A stretch of 64,000 nucleotides of DNA from JBMONI01 sp049324575 (GTDB lineage: Bacteria > Omnitrophota > Omnitrophia > Omnitrophales > Aquincolibacteriaceae). The position numbers and the translations under genes were made by a program. The DNA is taken from contig JBMONI010000016.1 in the NCBI GenBank assembly GCA_049324575.1, forward strand, positions 214,385-278,384, read 5' to 3'. Positions 54,301 through 55,838 of the stretch are shown here, piece after piece (position 1 is the stretch's first letter; each line of letters opens with the position of its first letter). Below the pieces are notes generated by a model, which did no database searches, was not told the DNA's origin, and was given only the letters and a program-made list of their open reading frames with translations.

Positions 54301-54403
54301 GGGCCGTGGCAAGAACAGCAACACTTCTCCTGAGAGAGATTGCGCCCTTGGAATTATTTAGTTGGTTCATTTTCTTCAGCCCCGATACTAAACTTATTTG
54401 CAA
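32888..54403 (-). CDS. Giant modular polyprotein with RAEVR junctions
   Basis: A single frame of about 7,171 codons runs without a stop. Residue numbers used here count from TTG 54401-54403; ATG 54368-54370 (residue 12) is an equally likely start and neither has a strong ribosome-binding site. The N-terminus carries a membrane or signal segment (about 26-46, AVLATALVFLCQDILFF). Then follow complete domains that are normally separate proteins, listed as individual entries, joined by 17 exact RAEVR pentapeptides and a few degenerate ones. Domain classes are unrelated (radical SAM, HAD, HD, histidine phosphatase, FHA, ABC membrane domain, GNAT, UPF0489, helix-turn-helix-like arrays), so no single reaction can be assigned. 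One junction-bounded stretch (40325-40735) looks like an RNA locus on the other strand. The frame may be one giant protein, a processed polyprotein, or fused genes expressed from internal starts. Long hypothetical proteins are a known feature of Omnitrophota. Confidence 0.8.
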   Translation of the reverse strand: MQISLVSGLKKMNQLNNSKGAISLRRSVAVLATALVFLCQDILFFPSQLLASEFHSDSVRRGISQGNLHSSAPEKEIVVPAELGFIESKYAVSSMPYGEKTKGAMEREEEKTAIAQPAYSPPQPKTIVFIQDAHDSLEAQENIAGILRLLVEQYGVRTVFEEGGEGRVPAEDYFRFIPTREKKEEVAYFLMDKLRLSGAEFAHVTRRKDFRLVGADNKALRKENLEAYRSASRLQPRILKDLETIERELLALAHQVFPKALKEWMRWKEAQSRDELPFFDYAKRTYDLARSQKLQEKDFPILQALFARSAEEPSRPDTQGFFADLARLEEALIRALIPSGPDHELFELYRWILLVKRLNALQVSSEEYAVVEERIRTLNTQRAAEFLLTRTGRPYVFSKRWELAMREAIRFYEVAHRRDEVLERTIARFGAQREERIAALVFGGFHAARIKALLRKQKMSYIVITPAITKTSERHRYYYRALMRKGLHDFEIPLQVAKALSPERLADLPDPGSEVRAIYDTMARLGIRGLGESSVLAVDLGLRTLARGSAPSVAVGKKGTALGISNRSLRRAEVREGIREQRKDLGVLRGARPEASAKTGAPKIVLVHVGKRQDNAPNFPTALYALKSYLEQRYQDQVDVRVLDMQIEDAEEIAGWIAEWKPDMLGLSLIAGEMGAADRLIALVKAKLPPQERPLMVFGKNIPTFAPGELLKKYPEAICVRGEGELAIGGLVEYLRGKRPLADIPNVVYMQEGLITESRAGRKVLSSLSSLGKIAYSAAWDYIRRGGNFWMETARGCPWGVCTFCSTRIFWGTKKRSVWRSKTIPHILAELEQLAARGIRRVTFTDEEFFGGGPEAIRNAKDLALAILKNKIKISFYINVRADFIYNENDDRKTRRAKQEALRLLRKAGLQIAFVGLETGSREQNKRYGKGVSLEEAEKAIRICRSMRVDMALGWIMLEPLVSREEILESIAFIRRNKILPFLSTPLNQMRLYPGITYLTMLRNEEKKLGRKLVGDEMDLDSLTYETVGYKYPEMGVVARAAKAYSEGEYDLYNSIKWFFRFFQNAPRREYDYLRTILESLKALQIELLETLCRRPLEDLMDEAKVRQVYQRAIERRKDLIARMRDLIVSRGHATVCSGILGQTEQLLQNSHGTPPFLLTGQLPSEAPAPITEEVLTRKNVFKRFGRGARSRLPKGPGFYGIGTAVMLPADEKIRQRIAEIRKTLEKTQAFRNGKIKWVPHRSLHHTLQSLSEWGRDRIRGRVFERHARKVRQTLDGLPAGAIYFEGVALGDDYPKLVLKGHPSEDFRALEAKFRTPPLPRTDMKFGVVVEALTDEEFAELKQTVEKLSKAPIGLASIDEISVLAVRDHFARNLSQRKVIRLGPKLSSEDRLPRAQRILRRDPRTMSERLPIRMQGRIGRPQPEVLRQYRAEVRNAGLPQEETIPLAAPSLPLRAVVFDIGNVLIRLDFLGAARAFLAEGAQGVTVEAIRRRLYDSKEYHLYETGRRSIGEYSAWICGALGIGAMSPEKFKELWSRNMLEAIHGTVALARRLKEAGYKVFFLSDTNPLHMEYAYEHYDFFDVADHVFTSYELGARKGHGLEAFRILGERTGIPLDRMIFFDDLEKNVRFANQAGLPARVFTTPEQAEQELAKLGIVLPPARAESRHGITRAEGRMFDAGFYAWTAYEAGTWLLGVILAKHAGDWILNEIRKRATQVGPFRAKKKMLVLVSGADPNSQENDLIAIPIALRPYWWLKGYELEVVTDARIEDLAKALLSDQVPNIALMGHGAWDAWEATDGAVYERDLAKVMERVAHRKSLFITYTCGHDRFSIDNEAEEKFGYSAVKDPETQLKGTAGRASTHWWFDRPGLFLMSHLKPKNAFARAMHSSLYQTANHIGLVLVMFSFSALIYFLIDNVSLLILTGVAALQGFASRGLTDLLTDENLRPFMYLSAFVKSGILTGIKYFNAVRPPRRAEVRSAPSRTVFEGRPIAALLENIAVSHAALLREAREAESSGQDKVAAYARIGLAETALARLALEDLRDRGLRVSEEAGLLIKTYSVWDRESEGFQLEDIPEFKIIEEGGAVRTGPHAGQVLGKNFYRAHHIRRVQTFFRALTAGNYGYYLRRLAPGEDPVRYEAALRVIKQQYDRLSPSEKKMIWAEIKLHDIGYAEDVRSIGHEERGAQRARSILREQASLSEREIETVSRVIEKHTLTGMVYLGTTRMEELLKVGNETELRLLLLHNLADGPSAGIGEMRMTAAQIEAVGSWFDPAKQRAMTEDFAAYRLSKTARVSMIARDLDPTELVKLEGMTDEVFGHEKEEILRSIRHRLDIADGTGDVFYRLAVRDPSYRDFAKFWKLLACLGGMVESGEVTLRSDLLEPIAGISREKSIALRVEKVADRIAAAPSDFDLVSTRARLRGLPENETVEFYGLPLRRTGNAVTIETGPLISPSANIVEEKDLPDFSGKSYTLTAPALDPGTIELLSDRGALGLREMLLRPENAEAGSVGRQAIALLRFVEGRIEVALVPRVQNGGSRNSHQDLAKRLAWSYPWDGMAFIFNFQAEGLVPGTHLFSAHSARLSETAFRDQVIEAARLAQKILEKAGPEDRKVHWTNVAGVMRVMTPDDESRLERREPEDFAITIGSIARLALSSEANTRAEVRYEPSKAQREILEKLHLEWDPAAQRLRYGKDFSPLPLRSKLIYVRHGNTLQIEEILKGAPIRFQGNVDEPQNQLSPTGHRQAEDLVPKLQRILEGEKGKRIRFFSSPRHRAVDTARPAQKGMGFKLEIRPNLHEMSFGESENLSEAEIEAKLELGPEVADRARAYREHNPFVAQPGGESFLDLLWRARQELLDLDRILDGDTGVLFAHGTLGLACKLLFGEPGFVTASGHLEWRHHPPQTAEPFVLFNPPTVPGTEGTGKRAEVRKGEPAFVRAPDDPQRTETAWTISTEEVETVEEEIRSIFEKAEVPMRFYTEWRKGTFAPSHLGMLPELAEKLGLRRGQPATLLDAGHGQLQVLLALALMNPDLHLIGIEAHPEIFSESEEILEEARKRHPRLKDQIEIHHGDLTSQALAGLFRQTDAVYYFGMGSHAEYLLLKTLSENLRDGARLLVYKNDSMIRELLRGDPSIRLSPEGAVRSEGAQIHAYVRRAETRVSAEEALDRVQNFISEFNAAMEEIRRKSYEIPPDVAGAYFHSVGSLFVSVWAESLIEAPPLQKFNGILAYFRMLGEDLENFSDSVKGKAWAVHFHYQYAKTATALSVQGQPMSAKLEDQKKVADFLETARGDEDAIQDMKGLYAVWQRHQEPLTAAILGVLGEAEETGFDPRAEVRGEKESSSAGPQRIKAHGRYIKKHDFAAAFDGDIHIEIGARLEQSPGLFTVTPLSENKLRLRIYIKKHDLTAAFDGDIHIEIGARLEQSPALFTVTPLSENKLRLHIQRGELEEEFNDIEIGKTYIVARKKSPDRVYKADELILVDEEVISEDRHFSFKVFPREGRFWFLITDYGSTNGTTVTADIYTDSISFSKDLAEIVKAQIEEILQPKVITHYWSDQPEGPDPDALFSQGLHEVDQLYRASMEFQELEPLRHDLIKDYFITNMVGASEERYRMCMVWFSRYLMEDRLTLWMPVLEQIVKNLRAFRYLPDRLKSILSNKKFEEAPSWWIEDLRKALAAQKIDPEDLGIHLPQRVGDWRRDTVKLKLPPPRSAPGNNLRAEVREGGLFTDSGQGLVAHGTGREWARVLDFQREHMARTEKFVVNIRESLRRSGVDPARVTRAVYPAGGQDVMTLLSLAAIFENLKEIEVISLYEGGRFDERIEREAQERIKRDFREIAQKLKQDVSRVKIRVRNRDYYETGPAVAGESEPDGLTVIVDKIPGYRSTMRLDPRFRDALLRDTRPGDLLFAFRDSPVPPLQWTFPPLAEGLELPYLYDFRNWQIHRFAAADYAGRSQETAGSAEADLRSTVRHERPRAEVRGDFTARAVSRNKWQVDLRGVPWMGYEAEDGTVSIDFAEPRDSARTFRGDPGEVALALSRSVPFDGRGPLALFVGHERGRFFISAEPARPSGPSDLQYGISCSWNDPSAVTKAIAEVLNQAVFETRADQVSPLSAEADRKQWTKFRKKEHKITRWLLAIAYTIAPTGLIAGVFAPNMALTYVLSAFGAFFILPRVVRYLRENKDLEPQWEILGKASEEHHLLDRTPEEGIEAPQAGIFRGAAWLYRLATEASPLKQPFLISGIGVAIFSVVDTLSQGALLKHVGAFLDALDNANGAVMTSSAWMVGLGIVPTLLLANWCLGQLQGSMKYFLETMVTPRNFIHLLRRHEPGDPLLEDAGQRIGPDTASLIQGSIDLFVLFFQAAFRGSFFILMLWQLTSWGLVIVVLGLLPILVGSWIAKRINEEIEERTDRVATKEGLFRALIERTKRERERQEGEMDRARAAAIWKKLTAALFDLEVERAGIVSVQSRNNFINGGILKVAEYLPYLLIIVPVLGKEIGWGGVAIILPAVALIQGAARFYMEKATEIARLLSLERRVLNLYGAKGGSAASSQPKKTVKRNSRSRAEVRDLKTKTAPAPQRVRGRHEPEVVHVGQKEKTARPLEQPSGSKPYSSIPYIRERNSTLAYPIADVNEAGRGSPAEDPRVESALPGFEPGSVHSRMSRSIHLSYRAAQPGKTNIGIINNQQKYVNKEYIGRRIDAGHEITRAEVRSVPDPQKIPLGFNAKLERALSVTAGFLWFSLALLAAKLLGEVAGGPSAAGFLIQIPIFFVIAMPVVLLSAMGLMRLAMRGHPRALEDAAAKWEQREYEISASASFGGSLDEKSAHDLSPVSRQPRAEVREGPKATRSRPAFPRGIKYRVEMTRLFHVLRAVQKAESPEERDAVIRERLIDWQLRDGGELARFVDGRIAAPAQMILGHLDEPRIVRQFYPEIVDFFMRIPNRRTFDFVLTELAAAAAGPASGQRTPARAFLTGMVSRRMIRTNAPNFPWLERFLRSKHSEKGGYLGKLEAAYRFNRARVHVAFEGFSAAGPVAGGEQIIRAHRKHPMQWAAEYEEDPVFFRKSHRPKPRKRAEVRTAGEDERPGTDLSKAWGRLLRFLRNISPAVARRIKPHAKRDPTELEIARRQREWWTKKSPAWTTEEIQKMPAILRALYENGINLKGGVVQNNKSPEAAALVESVSGFPRTPASVYAKALVLYRGKGGWPQALQDAGLDLGKIAKLPGAIEERNMRLAAEEKKAAEEAQKARPRFPWLSFGPKPGGRAEVREGDAEEEKSFNPYPLLLERNRGILLAARAEMERAVAVSGPAVPRILDLYRDSLRSAVLVGKEGRSYDLRWDPSYPTIFSHLAFDIFTGQDRAGVFSLRVQTDGARIILTESVYLWPEHQGQGLSGQILALLREATATNLEVRMQSVIANIPTLREMNRLLPARQQLGVVDLLARPEEGVDNFFSDDGTARRLTENFAAAWRAGTKPSLSDILGTKGARRLAHFSPEIRIRLEDRFGAGHNIVLESDLQPGDRTLRAEARIAGIPWSPEAREAVLQYHEALDKEARQKLARLVQSTALQDKKYLAEGDWFRYPDTRLVLWNETEDLLRNFSRLRDVLAGFEGKYEDVADGLEKTLQPFRAEVRSQGEETAFSWPGLSAQESRELDELRASGSRKYPGWLRMIRLIVKTLPKKDGYSPKEIAEASRGAFTDKQLTDAIDAGTRYRGRGSGPVYRQLKIQRRKVPIQESLRTLEKAVRKLKGGTVAEILEETGMGESKFWWLLKKPGVRRKMTDQGLQLPEEARDGQPDDRVSKAMEALRQAGMEITVTGIVSGAEGLTRRQVQKVLNRWQREKKIPRAVADPERDARETKREKDLVATIDRMILETPWEYITYDRLAAALGLNKPQLSMWNKGRRKKGQFFTAASGWRSRLLLLQKTFGATDQEIAEALGRERLDRVSARSRPAMIARVRRRLYDEPNAAKMLWQPEVERIVRPIAAIAAREGFLRGQKPEGIFANFILMNREEFLQEVPRNVAAMFLRRALMAGVYHEGLASYARELKMGRLAEAFEKVREIAAFFDAAQKFGMTPEARASIGLPPADLEGIGERPYGNVARAMLGHVAAVSSTSGEQVTREKTIVFSKLLEAARKYDPEAARIFAFLAANAYEETKTLLRFYPDVLQGFTATQAGQAFLRRFGYDHLLFEEEEEEVEDAGRAEVRAVTTETMAIPLHLGEKHDEAFTWFKSQIDAGVLPRGLTLVLFDSHADAYDDLALNPTNWVFHLLKEGYVSNILWVLPPWARTLPGDSYGAYEGVAEQARELFKKYGILPSAFSWCFLDEMPVIDSPVLASVDYDFLSRDEDTIYRAGEEEIRELASAVFETLEDRGAHVLALDLTRSGEPYTFPDQVPFIEAALRSAIRGHEAGALAREENSGRAEIREEPVIPEAEERVAIALELEGFDRLAAKFREKRELVVTRANGEAVHFAITLKTSKPYELELEFIPEEAPTLEDLVKALGILEHSVVALVNHAQHLGAFREWVLEKAHDVKLRRKGISGDYYERARGAKQKRKHAMAKKTAKAGTSERGYGRGKEPDSRLGKKILDLIAKGKNNKAEWKRIIQAAARILGENATYAGIAGLTGIGVVSLRQAVSDHRLSPRGLGIVLERNDAATWRERIREAAQAVRGRTGGTPTLQTAAAEMGMTADDLSRAIDKHNLGYFAMDVRPRYFRDPEEFWKFTLREIKDLKAKGSSLDAGNLSRAMGMEPSSFIKSVRKAGLKSRLIGEGFMYGAKPARWRKKAAEEKGGIKGTRPAEREGAKDGVSSKRIKTPRVLSRSEVKPASEGSPSPVMEKVVPPVKLSAPASEISTVQSPKIPQPAPSFAPVAIPEEMHPSLKRILRQFNDGLVLESQGSEILKTHEDGAHASVLKAWRYAMEVKKRFVPPLQPGGVIGNLLESARLTPGSFDVTAWKAARDLSKKLQEDWAELEKRKDPEKAYLGAFLDKTRARLKGAAEELERVGLARGLLVVEPEKPKQRSRKRAEVRSASIWDFSKEAVFTLEASALESMSRAEVRELLTVAGLHRKNLKILITGETVGALSATAQERLSDLSAFGNVLSEEQARRLSPTALRIGFVSGGKTPERRFGEKYFAEVREGNFGLALLFAQNEGVMPGVQPDKKDILRDLTGEWLDRITGELRSTAVAVARSA
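33395..35188 (-). other. Giant protein module 18: basic helix-turn-helix-like array
   Basis: Residues 6406-7003. An N-terminal beta-rich part of about 130 residues is followed by Lys-rich linker and helical repeats (NATYAGIAGLTGIGVVSLRQ, GTPTLQTAAAEMGMTADDLS, SLDAGNLSRAMGMEPSSFIK) like those of module 16, then a Pro-rich linker and a helical tail. Confidence 0.45.
35204..35842 (-). other. Giant protein module 17: UPF0489-like domain (arginase-like fold)
   Basis: Residues 6188-6400. MAIPLHLGEKHDEAF, LVLFDSHADAYDD near 6235 and LASVDYDFLSRDED supply the His/Asp pattern of UPF0489 proteins, which share the arginase/deacetylase metal-binding arrangement. Bounded by RAEVR and RAEIR. Confidence 0.75.
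35858..37561 (-). other. Giant protein module 16: array of helix-turn-helix-like segments
   Basis: Residues 5615-6182. Repeated short patterns such as YSPKEIAEASRGAFTDKQL, GGTVAEILEETGMGESKFWW, ITVTGIVSGAEGLTRRQVQK, ITYDRLAAALGLNKPQLSMW and ATDQEIAEALG look like consecutive three-helix DNA-binding units. The last 200 residues are helical and unrecognised. Confidence 0.5.
37577..38647 (-). other. Giant protein module 15: GNAT acetyltransferase-like domain
   Basis: Residues 5253-5609. Strands before LWPEHQGQGLSGQILALLRE near 5371 give the acetyl-CoA-binding (Q/R)xxGx(G/A) motif of GNAT enzymes, and VIANIPTLREMN fits the following strand-helix. A degenerate junction RAEAR (residue 5507) follows and separates a short unrecognised tail. 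Confidence 0.75.
38663..39217 (-). other. Giant protein module 14: helix-turn-helix-like, Lys/Arg-rich domain
   Basis: Residues 5063-5247. TEEIQKMPAILRALYENGIN and GGWPQALQDAGLDLGKI resemble short homeodomain-like helices; similar stretches recur in modules 16 and 18. DNA binding is a guess from composition. Confidence 0.35.
39233..39922 (-). other. Giant protein module 13: unrecognised helical domain
   Basis: Residues 4828-5057. Basic, helical sequence (LFHVLRAVQKAESPEERDAV, YPEIVDFFMRIPNRRTFDFV) without catalytic motifs or membrane helices. Confidence 0.4.
39938..40309 (-). other. Giant protein module 12: two-helix membrane segment
   Basis: Residues 4699-4822. Two hydrophobic helices (SVTAGFLWFSLALLAAKLLG and FLIQIPIFFVIAMPVVLLSA) followed by a charged tail; no family recognised. 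Confidence 0.5.
40371..40399 (+). promoter_or_regulatory. Promoter for the tRNA-like gene
   Basis: TTTACA (40371-40376) and AATAAT (40394-40399), each 5 of 6 to consensus, are 17 bases apart in an AT-rich stretch. The predicted start (about 40,406) lies 20 bases before the tRNA-like gene. Confidence 0.6.
40427..40500 (+). tRNA. tRNA-like gene with irregular anticodon arm (isotype uncertain)
   Basis: The 74 bases have a perfect 7-bp acceptor stem (GGCCCTG/CAGGGCC), TA, a D-stem GCTC/GAGC with loop AAGTGGATA, a five-base variable loop and a perfect T-arm (CCGGG TTCGAAT CCCGG), with G as discriminator. No CCA is encoded. By position the anticodon loop is TTCGCGA, which would read CGC, but the expected stem TGACA/ATGCA hardly pairs; pairing improves only if one A is bulged (four pairs and an eight-base loop). 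The body (A20 in GGATA, G73) looks Arg-like and lacks the G3-U70 pair of tRNA-Ala. It may be a decayed or unusual tRNA, or one altered by recombination in the anticodon arm. It lies antisense inside the giant gene's frame. Confidence 0.65.
40545..40573 (+). promoter_or_regulatory. Promoter for a short RNA downstream of the tRNA-like gene
   Basis: A perfect TTGACA (40545-40550) and TAGGGT (40568-40573, 3 of 6) are spaced by 17 bases. The predicted start is about 40,580, immediately followed by TTCGCGAATG, a ten-base sequence also found in the tRNA-like anticodon arm. Confidence 0.55.
40580..40653 (+). ncRNA. Candidate short RNA (about 74 nt) with intrinsic terminator
   Basis: Between the promoter at 40545-40573 and the terminator ending at 40653 there is no start codon with a ribosome-binding site and no useful frame on the plus strand. 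The transcript would begin GCGTTCGCGAATG and end in a strong GC hairpin and six U residues. No known RNA family is recognised. It is antisense to residues in module 11 of the giant gene. Confidence 0.5.
40618..40653 (+). terminator. Intrinsic terminator
   Basis: AACCGCTCGGC (40618-40628) pairs with GCCGGGCGGTT (40639-40649, one G-T pair) around a ten-base loop and is followed by TTTTTT and CTTTTT. It is the clearest rho-independent terminator in the window and is oriented on the plus strand, opposite to the giant gene. Confidence 0.8.
40751..42496 (-). other. Giant protein module 10: ABC-transporter membrane domain (SbmA/ABCD-like), no ATPase
   Basis: Residues 3970-4551. Six or so membrane helices run from about 4090. 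DAGQRIGPDTASLIQ resembles the QRIxxD signature of SbmA/BacA and ABCD-type transmembrane domains, and the long basic loop EEIEERTDRVATKEG follows. No Walker motifs are present; SbmA itself also works without an ATPase. Confidence 0.7.
42512..43264 (-). other. Giant protein module 9: unrecognised Rossmann-like domain
   Basis: Residues 3714-3964. YPAGGQDVMTLLSLAAIF and IEVISLYEGGRF suggest a nucleotide- or SAM-binding fold, but no catalytic motif is clear. Confidence 0.45.
43280..44416 (-). other. Giant protein module 8: 44-residue tandem duplication plus FHA domain
   Basis: Residues 3330-3708. A forkhead-associated phosphothreonine-binding domain (about 3444-3512) has ISEDRHFSF (Ser3479, His3483) and DYGSTNGT (Asn3506). 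Just before it a 44-residue unit beginning YIKKHD is repeated in tandem. FHA domains dock phosphorylated partners, suggesting kinase signalling. Confidence 0.82.
44099..44362 (-). repeat. Recent 132-bp in-frame tandem duplication
   Basis: Two direct copies (44231-44362 and 44099-44230) of exactly 132 bp encode 44-residue units sharing IHIEIGARLEQSP and LFTVTPLSENKLRL. By eye about 14 of 132 bases differ, most near one end. The exact multiple of three keeps the frame open. Confidence 0.92.
44432..45628 (-). other. Giant protein module 7: SAM-methyltransferase-like domain with helical tail
   Basis: Residues 2926-3324. TLLDAGHGQLQVLLALAL near 3005 and LIGIEAHPEIF are motif I and the acidic end of strand 2 of a class I methyltransferase, with IEIHHGDLTS as motif II. 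The C-terminal 150 residues are helical and unrecognised. Confidence 0.65.
45644..46420 (-). other. Giant protein module 6: histidine phosphatase (phosphoglycerate mutase-like)
   Basis: Residues 2662-2920. LIYVRHGNTLQ (RHG at 2705-2707), SSPRHRAVDTA, a central Glu and FAHGTLGLAC (second catalytic His) complete the histidine phosphatase set. In stand-alone form this is a small-molecule phosphatase or mutase of the CobC/GpmB type. Confidence 0.88.
46436..48472 (-). other. Giant protein module 5: HD-domain phosphohydrolase-like region
   Basis: Residues 1978-2656. KLHDIGYAED holds the HD pair (His2165-Asp2166), with flanking helices carrying HIRRVQTF, GHEERGAQRA and IEKHTLTG as further metal-ligand candidates. 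The C-terminal third (about 2430-2650, including the stretch around FAIT IGSIARLAL) is not recognised. Confidence 0.7.
48488..49381 (-). other. Giant protein module 4: caspase-like (clan CD-type) domain with membrane tail
   Basis: Residues 1675-1972. Strand MLVLVSGADP, then NIALMGHGAWDAW (His1787-Gly) and LFITYTCGHD (Cys1824-Gly) reproduce the hydrophobic-HG and hydrophobic-x-C-G pattern of caspase/gingipain/CHAT peptidases. Two to three membrane helices follow (about 1890-1960). Protease activity is inference from the His/Cys pattern. Confidence 0.5.
49397..50101 (-). other. Giant protein module 3: HAD-superfamily phosphatase-like domain
   Basis: Residues 1435-1669. AVVFDIGNVLIRLD (nucleophile Asp1459), FFLSDTNPLH (motif II), a Lys region KGHGLEAF and FFDDLEKNVRFA (motif IV) give a complete subfamily I HAD domain of about 200 residues with a helical cap. 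In solo proteins this fold removes phosphate from small metabolites. Confidence 0.85.
50117..52678 (-). other. Giant protein module 2: B12-binding radical SAM enzyme plus 2H-phosphoesterase-like domain
   Basis: Residues 576-1429. A cobalamin-binding-type Rossmann region (KIVLVHVGKRQDN onward) precedes the radical SAM cluster site GCPWGVCTFC with Cys797, Cys802 and Cys805 (Cx4Cx2C). The tail (about 1200-1400) has HHTLQSL near 1243 and matches 2'-5' RNA ligase/2H phosphoesterases, although the second H-x-T motif is not obvious. Confidence 0.78.
52694..54370 (-). other. Giant protein module 1: signal segment plus ChaN/EreA-like domain
   Basis: Residues 12-570. After the hydrophobic N-terminus comes TIVFIQDAHDSLEAQENI and later VFEEGGEG and VFGGFHAARIKALL, the spaced His/Glu/Gly-x-His pattern of the EreA/ChaN/TraB superfamily. 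Some members bind haem or act as metallohydrolases outside the cytoplasm. Fold suggested; activity unknown. Confidence 0.5.
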
Positions 54404-54433
54404 TAAGTTAAAAATGAACTTAAGCCAAAGTTT

Positions 54434-54465
54434 ATCATAGGGTTATGGAAAAGCAAATATGACAA
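54434..54465 (-). promoter_or_regulatory. Weak candidate promoter for the giant gene
   Basis: On the minus strand TTGTCA (54460-54465) and TATGAT (54434-54439, 5 of 6) lie in the AT-rich 176-base gap before bioF's 3' end, but the spacing is 20 bases, longer than ideal. The remainder of the gap shows no gene. Confidence 0.3.
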
Positions 54466-54579
54466 AAAAACAGAAAAATTATGCCGCTTGATGTTATTCA
54501 TTGTTATAGGATGCCATTCGTTTTTCCGTGTTTGAGACGGCTCCTTCATCAAACGGCCAAAGCTTTGTTGCGGGTTGTA

Positions 54580-55734
54580 TCAGGAAAGAGAAGAAAGAGA
54601 GGAAATGAGAAGATCGCAGGAAGCGTCGTCATGGACAGCGCATGCCGTGACACGAAGTCGCGCCTTGCCTTTGGCAACGGTAGGATAGCGGACCGCGGGA
54701 ACGAGAAGCCCTCGATCGAGAAGGCCCTGAGAAACCTCGACCGCCCGTTGCTCCTCCCCGAGGATCACAGGAAGGATCGGCGATGTGAGCGGAGAGAGGT
54801 TGAACCCCGCTTTCTGGATTCCCGCATGTAAGGTTTCCGCGTTCTTCCAGAGTTTTGTTCTGAGAGCCGGTTCGGTCTTCAAAAGCTCGATCGCTTTCAG
54901 GGCTGAGGCGCAACACGCAGGCGGAAGCGCGGTCGCGAAAATAAAAGGCCTTGCCTTATTGATCAAATAATCGATCACGGTTTCGGAAGCGGCCGCAAAT
55001 CCGCCCAACCCGCCGAGCGCTTTCGACAAAGTCCCTGTCACGACATCGACGGAATCCATGCGCGGGAAATCTTCCAGAGCCCCCCACCCTTTTTCTCCCA
55101 AAACCCCTGTCCCGTGCGCATCATCGACGATGAGCATGGACTGATATCGATCGCGAAGATCCGCCAACGCAACGAGGTCCGCAAGATCCCCGTCCATGCT
55201 GAACACAGAATCTGTAATGAGGAGTTTTTTTCCAGCTCGTCCGTCCCGTTTCAGGATCGCTTCGCATTTTTCATAATTTTTGTGAGGAAAAACGCGAAGT
55301 TCTGCCCCCGAAAGACGAGCCGCGTCGATGAGCGACGCATGACATCGCTTGTCGAGGACCACAAGGTCGCCTTCTCCGGCAAGCGCCGCGATGGTCCCGA
55401 GATTCGCAAGATATCCGGCCGAAAAGACAAGCGCTTTGGGTTTGCGCTTGATCCTCGCGATCTCACGTTCCAGCGCTTCGTGGACGCCGAAGGAACCCGA
55501 GATCAGCCGCGCCGCGCCGGCCCCCGTCCCGTATTTTTCGAGAGCTTTCCGGGCCGCGCGGACGGTTTCCGGATGATGCGTCAGCCCGAGGTAATCGTTT
55601 CCGCAAAAAAGCGTGACCTCCCGTCCGTTCAAACGGGCGTGGACACTGTCGACAGGCTCGAGGGTCCGCAAGCTGCGAAGAAGGCTTTTATCGCGAAGGT
55701 CCGCGAGGTCCTCTTGGAGCGTGGAAAGTGTCAT
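54580..55734 (-). CDS. bioF: 8-amino-7-oxononanoate synthase
   Basis: The 384-residue protein is a full-length alpha-oxoamine synthase. FCGNDYLGLTHHP near residue 43, GTGAGAARLISGS near 69, DDAHGTGVLG at 204-213 (PLP-binding Asp204 and His207) and GTLSKALGG with Schiff-base Lys238 are all present. BioF condenses pimeloyl-ACP or -CoA with L-alanine to start the biotin rings; close relatives make 2-amino-3-ketobutyrate (Kbl), and sequence alone does not exclude that. A biotin role is favoured because bioB lies 5 kb upstream on the same strand. The fabF-like gene is 104 bases upstream, separated by an AT-rich inverted-repeat element. Confidence 0.85.
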   Translation of the reverse strand: MTLSTLQEDLADLRDKSLLRSLRTLEPVDSVHARLNGREVTLFCGNDYLGLTHHPETVRAARKALEKYGTGAGAARLISGSFGVHEALEREIARIKRKPKALVFSAGYLANLGTIAALAGEGDLVVLDKRCHASLIDAARLSGAELRVFPHKNYEKCEAILKRDGRAGKKLLITDSVFSMDGDLADLVALADLRDRYQSMLIVDDAHGTGVLGEKGWGALEDFPRMDSVDVVTGTLSKALGGLGGFAAASETVIDYLINKARPFIFATALPPACCASALKAIELLKTEPALRTKLWKNAETLHAGIQKAGFNLSPLTSPILPVILGEEQRAVEVSQGLLDRGLLVPAVRYPTVAKGKARLRVTACAVHDDASCDLLISSLSSLS

Positions 55735-55748
55735 GGGACACGATCAAC

Positions 55749-55837
55749 AATTAAAAATTGAGAATTAAGAATGGTAGGGCTTTCGTTTTTTAAAATCACT
55801 GTGCTCATATTTAACTTTTCATTATCAATTTTTAATT
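55749..55837. repeat. AT-rich 89-bp element with 13-bp perfect inverted ends
   Basis: AATTAAAAATTGA (55749-55761) and TCAATTTTTAATT (55825-55837) are exact inverse complements. They enclose AT-rich DNA and fill nearly all of the gap between the fabF-like stop and bioF start. It could be a miniature mobile element or a long mRNA hairpin; nothing in it codes. Confidence 0.5.
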
Positions 55838-55838
55838 C

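Noticed and set aside
32888..54403. Inteins as the cause of the long frame
   Set aside because: No Hint-domain motifs, no Cys/Ser-His-Asn splice junctions and no homing endonuclease motifs are seen at the RAEVR positions.
32888..54403. Non-ribosomal peptide or polyketide synthase
   Set aside because: The length would suit one, but no adenylation, condensation, ketosynthase or carrier-protein motifs occur; modules are unrelated enzymes.
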